Shown here: one piece after another, positions 8,201 to 10,799 of the stretch
Numbering within the stretch: position 1 is the stretch's first letter
Layout: each line of letters starts with the position of its first letter
Origin: Anaerolineales bacterium
Lineage (GTDB): Bacteria > Chloroflexota > Anaerolineae > Anaerolineales > UBA4823
Assembly: GCA_022865865.1 (NCBI GenBank)
Contig: JALHTN010000011.1
Span: 1 to 10,799 of the forward strand
DNA: 10,799 nucleotides
Direction: 5' to 3'
Notes under the pieces: generated by a model
Told to the model about the DNA's origin: nothing
The model's database searches: none
What the model saw: the letters and a program-made list of their open reading frames with translations, nothing else
Position numbers and translations under genes: made by a program

Positions 8201-9274
8201 CTATTCCAGGGGTTTAAACATGACGATCTCATGCATGGTCGTCCCCACTTCCTTCAGGGGTTCCCCCCCACGGATGACTTCCAGCTCGAAATCGGAGACA
8301 AGCCTGAAATATCCCGGTTTGATCCGCAGGATATTCTTGGCGGCGAACCTCAAAAGCGGGTTGAAATTATCAAGCATGTCCTGTGCTTCCAGGACCTCTT
8401 TTACCTGGAGAGCTGCCTCGAGCTCTTCTGGAGCCCGGATGATAATTTTTCTGGGGTAGTGATGCTTCGCACTCGAGTTATATTCATAATCTTCTTTGAT
8501 GAAATCAAATTCTCCCGTGCTGAGGATCACCTCCTGTCCCTCAGCCAGCATCAGCACCTTCACCGCGTGGTGATCTACTTTTTCATTGCACTGGATGTAT
8601 GCGTAGGCAGCTGTATAGTTCTTTGAATAGATTCGCCCCCACATCCAAAAATCAATAATCTTCTGGAACTGGAAATTAAGCCAATTATGGTCATGGTAAC
8701 CAATACCGGTTACCTGTGTTGTCTTATCCCCATCTGAAATTGTCCCTTCCACAGATGCCCGGGCGAAGGGGACCACCCAGCCCATAAAACCCAGATCCCC
8801 GAATTGAGAAATACCCGATCCGGGTTTCCACCCATTCACCTCAGCCGTATATTTAAGATGGCAGCCAAGATCCTGCTCTTCTACGAAAATCTCGTAAACT
8901 GGCAGCTCGCCCTCCTGCTGCACCACCTTGATCGAGTTCCTACCAATCCTGACCTCCGGTTTGTCATGAGCTGCTGAAAATTCCGACATATCATAAACGA
9001 AGAAATCTTGTTTTCTTTGACCTTCTGGGCTGATAAGAATGAATTCTATGCCGATCTTCCCGGTCCTACCCGGATTGGGATTTGAAGCATGAAAAAAGAC
9101 TACGATCGTGTGACCGCTATCCAGATGGGCATCAAAATACCACCATTCATACAGACCTTTTTTGTTTATGTCCGAATAAAGCCCATCGTCTTTCAGCGCC
9201 AGCGGTTCAATCACCCCATCGCTGCGTCCAGGTCCGGTCCACCCTTCTACAACCTTGCTCAGCTTCTCTCCCAT
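8201..9274 (-). CDS. CrtC/AttH-family lipocalin-like protein, possible hydratase or cyclase
   Basis: A 357-residue protein with the signatures of the CrtC/AttH lipocalin-like family: YEWWYFDAHLDSGHTIVVFF (about 42-61), WVVPFARASVEGTI (about 166-179), GYHDHNW (about 192-198) and FWMWGRIYSKNYTAAYAY (about 209-226). The family includes carotenoid 1,2-hydratase (hydroxyneurosporene synthase), AttH proteins of unknown role and, among distant relatives, fungal Diels-Alderase-like cyclases. The two-lobed beta-barrel fold is a family property, not something I can see. The conserved Tyr-His-Asp-His is the likely active region. No carotenoid genes lie nearby, so I do not call it CrtC itself. There is no obvious signal peptide. 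A near-perfect ribosome site (AAAGGAG, 9280-9286 on the minus strand) precedes the ATG. It is the first gene of the minus-strand cluster, 57 bases ahead of the Fe-S gene with no terminator between, which suggests it acts on the same substrate as the oxidoreductases. Confidence 0.82.
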   Translation of the reverse strand: MGEKLSKVVEGWTGPGRSDGVIEPLALKDDGLYSDINKKGLYEWWYFDAHLDSGHTIVVFFHASNPNPGRTGKIGIEFILISPEGQRKQDFFVYDMSEFSAAHDKPEVRIGRNSIKVVQQEGELPVYEIFVEEQDLGCHLKYTAEVNGWKPGSGISQFGDLGFMGWVVPFARASVEGTISDGDKTTQVTGIGYHDHNWLNFQFQKIIDFWMWGRIYSKNYTAAYAYIQCNEKVDHHAVKVLMLAEGQEVILSTGEFDFIKEDYEYNSSAKHHYPRKIIIRAPEELEAALQVKEVLEAQDMLDNFNPLLRFAAKNILRIKPGYFRLVSDFELEVIRGGEPLKEVGTTMHEIVMFKPLE

Positions 9275-9290
9275 AAATTCTCCTTTCCTT

Positions 9291-9303
9291 CACATCCTAT
9301 GTG
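9291..9303. promoter_or_regulatory. Short palindrome in the cluster leader, possible operator or hairpin
   Basis: CACAT and ATGTG flank three bases (CCT), giving a perfect 13-base inverted repeat. It lies five bases upstream of the ribosome site of the CrtC/AttH-like gene and downstream of the candidate promoter. It could be an operator half-site pair or a small leader hairpin. A repeat this short can arise by chance. Confidence 0.2.
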
Positions 9304-9388
9304 CCCAGCAGAACGACGAGCAGCATCAGAAGGCTCCACTCCTTTTCTTTCAAATCACTTTACAAAAAATCGAATGGCAACTTCCCTT

Positions 9389-9417
9389 ATTATATATCCA
9401 GACGACTTGATGATAAA
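9389..9417 (-). promoter_or_regulatory. Candidate promoter of the minus-strand oxidoreductase cluster
   Basis: On the minus strand a consensus TATAAT (9389-9394) has a weak -35-like TTTATC (9412-9417) 17 bases upstream; TTGTTT (9415-9420) would need a 20-base spacer. The implied start near 9382 leaves a leader of about 105 bases before the ATG at 9274. The -10 match is exact, but the -35 is poor, which may mean activator dependence. Confidence 0.4.
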
Positions 9418-9437
9418 CAATCTCTGCTGGAGAATGG

Positions 9438-9446
9438 TGTTAAAAT
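9438..9446 (+). promoter_or_regulatory. Candidate extended -10 promoter for the DUF1801-type gene
   Basis: TG, one base, then TAAAAT (9438-9446) fits an extended -10 element, which can work without a good -35; none is seen at the right distance. It would start transcription near 9453, about 47 bases before the ATG at 9500. It is divergent from the minus-strand promoter a few tens of bases away. Confidence 0.3.
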
Positions 9447-9499
9447 GGATTTTGTGTGCCGCTAAATTCAAAATCTCTTAGCTCCATTCAAGGAATTTG

Positions 9500-9868
9500 A
9501 TGGACACTGTTGACCTTGAGAGAAAATTTCCTGAACTTCAACCCAAAGTCTTGGAGATCGCAGATCAGGTCCTGGACTTGATAATGCGCATTTTCCCAGC
9601 AGCTGTAGTTTCAGAAGATGGAGATAACATAGGATTTGGTTTTGGGAGCGGTTATAAAGAGCTGGTTTTTATCATATCTCCCCAAAGTAATTGGGGCAAT
9701 CTTGGAATTGTGAATGGTGCAGTATTGGATGACCCAAAAAGCCTGATGGAGGGAAAAGGGAAGGTTCACAGACATGTGAAGTTACACCAGGTTGAGCAAG
9801 CCCAGAATCCAGATCTTGAGGATCTTATGCTTCGGGCACTGCAAGCTGCCCAGAAATGGATTCAGTAG
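9500..9868 (+). CDS. DUF1801-type small protein
   Basis: A 122-residue soluble protein matching the DUF1801 (YdhG-like) pattern. An N-terminal helical part (about 6-32) is followed by a core with YKELVFIISP (about 52-61), NLGIVNGAVLDDPKSLMEGK (about 67-86) and VHRHVKL (about 89-95), then a C-terminal helix. The NLG...G.L.DP..L.EG.G...RH.K spacing is typical of the family. The biochemical role is not established; the fold is compared with frataxin-like proteins. I place the start at the ATG at 9500 rather than the in-frame TTG at 9497, because AAGGA (9490-9494) is five bases before the ATG and only two before the TTG. It is a single-gene unit, divergent from the oxidoreductase cluster. Base composition looks more AT-rich than the neighbours, a weak hint of different origin. 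Confidence 0.78.
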   Translation: MDTVDLERKFPELQPKVLEIADQVLDLIMRIFPAAVVSEDGDNIGFGFGSGYKELVFIISPQSNWGNLGIVNGAVLDDPKSLMEGKGKVHRHVKLHQVEQAQNPDLEDLMLRALQAAQKWIQ

Positions 9869-9975
9869 GCTGCCTCAAGCTAGTTGAAGTTGCAGAATCC
9901 CTGAATGCATTTGTACGATCGCTCTAGATCGCACAACATCTCCTGCTTATTAAACTGGGTTTCATCGTGAGTGTA

Positions 9976-10013
9976 CAGGGTGCAGCCAGTGGTGGTATCC
10001 TGGCAGCACCTTG
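9976..10013. repeat. 14-pair imperfect hairpin
   Basis: GGTGCAGCCAG (9979-9989) pairs with CTGGCAGCACC (10000-10010) around a 10-base loop, with one central A-A mismatch. Three more pairs (one of them G-T) extend the stem outward to 9976 and 10013. It is GC-rich and would be stable in RNA or single-stranded DNA. No T-run follows on either strand, so it is not a textbook terminator. It lies 107 bases after the DUF1801-type gene. Confidence 0.6.
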
Positions 10014-10063
10014 GTGTTGATTCAGATGCCAGCAGTTGATTGGCTTTTTGGTGCTGAATTTAG

Positions 10064-10117
10064 GGATGGATTAGCGGCAAAATTCATCACCAATAAATGA
10101 ATCTGTCTAATCCATCC
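10064..10117. repeat. Perfect 11-bp inverted repeat with nested 6-bp stem
   Basis: GGATGGATTAG (10064-10074) and CTAATCCATCC (10107-10117) are perfect complements. Inside them ATTCAT (10082-10087) and ATGAAT (10097-10102) form a second stem with a 9-base loop, giving one elongated hairpin with an asymmetric internal loop (7 and 4 bases). The form suggests a structured RNA, a small palindromic mobile repeat or a bidirectional termination signal. Copies elsewhere in the genome cannot be judged from this window. Confidence 0.6.
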
Positions 10118-10229
10118 AGTATGATTTCCTTTGCCTAAAGGTCATGCAGCTTACTTTAATGGATTACTGTCTACCACAATTCTAAGCGGGTCATATTCGG
10201 TCTGGCTAGGATGCGAAATGATCTCTAAT

Positions 10230-10748
10230 TCATGGTGTCGGAGACTCGTCCTGACAGCGCACACACCATTCCGGGTAGATGCCTATTGGATTACCGAAGC
10301 TATTCCAGGCAATTCCTCGGTTAATTCCAAGGACATCCCGAAAGGTAGGCCGGATTACCCACCAACCATCACCCAGTTCGCTGGTGTCAACCACAAAGTC
10401 CATTTCTATCGTTCCTTCACCTGCCTCAACAGGCACGCTTTCGACATCGAGGTTTACCCTGGTGTCATGACCGCTCCAATTTAAACCCCCGATATTAATA
10501 GCTGCTTTTTCAACACTCGCTAGCCGGTATCCGAGCTCAACATGGGCAGTAACTGAGCCTGTCAAGCTTGCACCAGGGGGCGGAAAAGTAGAGATTATCC
10601 AGACCCGGTCATCTGAGTGGCGCCCAAGCGGATAATCACTTTCCCAGGTGCGGACTTCTACATCATCGGAAATCGACCTGAAGAAATCTCCCGGCAGATC
10701 GGACCAGGCCAAGGCCTGGCGATCATCCAAACGGATGCGGTAATGCAT
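10230..10748 (-). CDS. Unrecognised protein, possibly a C-terminal part continuing past the window edge
   Basis: I do not recognise this 172-residue product. It is acidic and rich in Trp, with alternating hydrophobic stretches (VWIISTF about 49-55, SVTAHVEL about 65-72, TIEMDFVV about 113-120, GWWVIRPTF about 128-136) that suggest a beta-sandwich. The C terminus carries a Cys pair (WCVRC about 161-165). No signal peptide or membrane helix is seen. The ATG at 10748 has a good ribosome-site-like GGAGG six bases before it. However, the frame stays open with no stop to the right edge (17 more codons, including a Leu-Glu-Ile-Glu-Asp-Phe-Trp stretch that looks coding), so the gene may start beyond 10799 and this may be only its C-terminal domain. 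It is convergent with the DUF1801-type gene. Confidence 0.6.
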   Translation of the reverse strand: MHYRIRLDDRQALAWSDLPGDFFRSISDDVEVRTWESDYPLGRHSDDRVWIISTFPPPGASLTGSVTAHVELGYRLASVEKAAINIGGLNWSGHDTRVNLDVESVPVEAGEGTIEMDFVVDTSELGDGWWVIRPTFRDVLGINRGIAWNSFGNPIGIYPEWCVRCQDESPTP

Positions 10749-10799
10749 CTTTCCCCTCCAGAAGTCCTCTATCTCGAGTAAATCATAGGTTGCAGTATC

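Larger units (their letters stand above)
9869..10229. other. 361-base intergenic region between convergent genes
   Basis: No convincing gene is seen here on either strand. The region holds two long inverted repeats (9976-10013 and 10064-10117, listed separately) and a small 5-bp hairpin CCTTT/AAAGG (10128-10141). None is followed by a clear T-run, so no classic terminator can be named, though the convergent gene layout makes termination a likely role. A 24-codon open frame at 10026-10100 lacks a ribosome site. The stretch could also be the remains of a decayed gene or a non-coding RNA. Confidence 0.6.

Noticed and set aside
8201..9274. Naming this gene crtC (carotenoid hydratase)
   Set aside because: Family motifs match, but no carotenoid biosynthesis gene is nearby and the family includes members of other or unknown function.
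10026..10100. A 24-codon plus-strand open frame (starts Met-Pro-Ala-Val-Asp-Trp) in the intergenic region
   Set aside because: It has no ribosome site, is very short and overlaps the second hairpin; composition alone is not enough to call a gene.
9976..10117. Integron attC site or transposon end
   Set aside because: No integron core-site pair, integrase or transposase, or flanking target duplication was seen; the hairpins stand alone.
10131..10484. 117-codon plus-strand open frame at the right end
   Set aside because: It overlaps the minus-strand gene antisense, has no good start context, and its composition is less protein-like than the opposite strand.

Overview
The window reads as an ordinary bacterial chromosome segment of mixed GC content (roughly 50% by eye). 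It carries eight protein genes, no RNA genes, and no recognisable mobile element or CRISPR array. A cytoplasmic GH3 glycosidase next to an HdrD/GlcF-like iron-sulfur protein and two VAO-type flavoproteins suggests an anaerobic or facultative heterotroph. Chloroflexota (Anaerolineae-like) is my guess, but nothing in the sequence proves it.

Layout. Positions 1-176 hold an intrinsic terminator for whatever lies upstream, then a probable promoter. Positions 177-3520 are a plus-strand pair: a GH3 beta-glucosidase-type enzyme and an alpha/beta hydrolase. Positions 3589-9274 are a minus-strand cluster. In transcription order it encodes a CrtC/AttH lipocalin-like protein, a two-cluster Fe-S/CCG-domain protein, and two FAD-binding (VAO/PCMH-fold) oxidoreductases. 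The two transcription units converge at about 3521-3588. Positions 9500-9868 encode a small DUF1801-type protein, divergent from the cluster. A 361-base gap (9869-10229) contains two long imperfect hairpins. An unrecognised minus-strand gene (10230-10748, possibly running off the right edge) ends the window.

How the genes may work together. The GH3 enzyme probably releases monosaccharides from imported oligosaccharides or glycosides. The hydrolase behind it has no assignable substrate. The minus-strand cluster is the most interesting part. Two different flavoproteins plus an iron-sulfur protein resemble the GlcD/GlcE/GlcF (glycolate oxidase) architecture, in which flavin-abstracted electrons leave through Fe-S/CCG domains. 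Here the flavoproteins look closer to the aromatic-alcohol (VAO/4-cresol dehydrogenase) branch, and the trio is led by a CrtC/AttH-like protein, a family that includes a carotenoid hydratase. A hydration-or-cyclisation plus oxidation route for a hydrophobic or aromatic substrate is a reasonable inference, but the substrate is unknown.
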